From NCBI GenBank assembly GCA_041659605.1, contig JBAZXW010000008.1, forward strand, positions 66,702 to 130,701: a DNA stretch of 64,000 nt. The letters run 5' to 3'. The position numbers and the translations under genes are program-made. This document shows positions 63,918 to 64,000 of the stretch, in pieces. The first letter of the stretch is position 1. Each line of letters starts with the position of its first letter. Under the pieces are notes generated by a model. That model was given only the letters and a program-made list of their open reading frames with translations, did no database searches and had not been told where the DNA came from. The stretch comes from Solimonas sp041659605. Its GTDB lineage: Bacteria > Pseudomonadota > Gammaproteobacteria > Nevskiales > Nevskiaceae.

Positions 63918-64000
63918 TCAAGCGCGTTTTGCGGCCAAGTGGGGATTCCACTGGCTGTGATCACGAAGCATGGCGTTGAGGATGGTGAGGAGTTTTCGGG
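63918..64000 (-). mobile_element. IS110-family transposase, C-terminal end cut by window edge
   Basis: Read on the minus strand from the right edge, one frame gives RKLLTILNAMLRDHSQWNP and then HLAAKRA with a TGA stop. The KLLTILNAMLR run is typical of the C-terminus of IS110/IS1111 transposases, which act through a DEDD/Ser recombinase-like mechanism and have no obvious inverted ends. Only 26 codons are inside the window, so whether the element is intact cannot be judged. Its 3' boundary is probably just left, near 63895-63917. Confidence 0.75.

Overview
The window is GC-rich, almost fully coding DNA from a gammaproteobacterium. The gene orders rpoE-rseABC-mucD, lepA-lepB-rnc-era-recO-pdxJ-acpS, gacS/cysM-rlmD, nagZ-hpt-MTIP and sdhE-ygfX beside sdhCDAB and ygfZ are typical of the Pseudomonas/Xanthomonas/Nevskiales part of the class. 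The absence of rRNA, tRNA and marker genes means the lineage (perhaps Nevskiales or Xanthomonadales-like) is inference only.

Layout, left to right. 0-2.6 kb: a large secreted Asp-box/FN3 exoprotein cut by the left edge (minus strand). 2.7-5.1 kb: a Fur-box-controlled ferrous iron operon, feoA-feoB-small Cys-rich membrane protein. 5.2-10.0 kb: mfd-csiV and a conserved membrane protein. 10.0-16.3 kb (minus): a cytochrome c oxidase operon whose subunit II carries two extra cytochrome c domains, with ctaB (heme O synthase) just upstream. 16.4-25.4 kb (plus): a tightly overlapping eight-gene catabolic-looking cluster: TetR regulator with a perfect palindromic operator, KAS III-like enzyme, acyl-CoA synthetase, two outer-membrane channel proteins, a PhaZ7-like lipase/depolymerase, a PhaB-type reductase and an MFS permease. 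I read it as a possible import-and-activation system for a hydroxyacid ester or polyester. It is the best candidate here for an undescribed system.

25.4-31.7 kb (minus): purine salvage and cell-wall recycling (MTIP, hpt, nagZ, L,D-transpeptidase, CYTH triphosphatase) followed by rlmD, a PolB-like exonuclease and cysM. 31.7-34.0 kb: a GacS/BarA-type hybrid kinase with almost no periplasmic sensor. 34.0-45.4 kb (minus): one long run acpS-pdxJ-recO-era-rnc-DUF4845-lepB-lepA-glutaredoxin-mucD-rseC-rseB-rseA-rpoE, linking envelope stress, secretion and translation, with nadB divergent from rpoE. 47.2-53.5 kb: ompW, then ygfX-sdhE-sdhB-sdhA-sdhD-sdhC and an SDHAF4-like gene, with ygfZ divergent; this is succinate dehydrogenase plus its flavinylation factors.

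53.6-63.8 kb: accessory protein and peptide use: a GlyGly-CTERM serine protease, a POT peptide transporter, an S9 peptidase, an M28 lipoprotein peptidase, an HDOD protein and a D-aminoacylase-type amidohydrolase. The right edge cuts the C-terminal end of an IS110-family transposase. Small palindromic repeats of several types sit in the spacers, and four genes take their TAG stop codon from inside such a repeat. I saw no tRNA, rRNA or CRISPR array.
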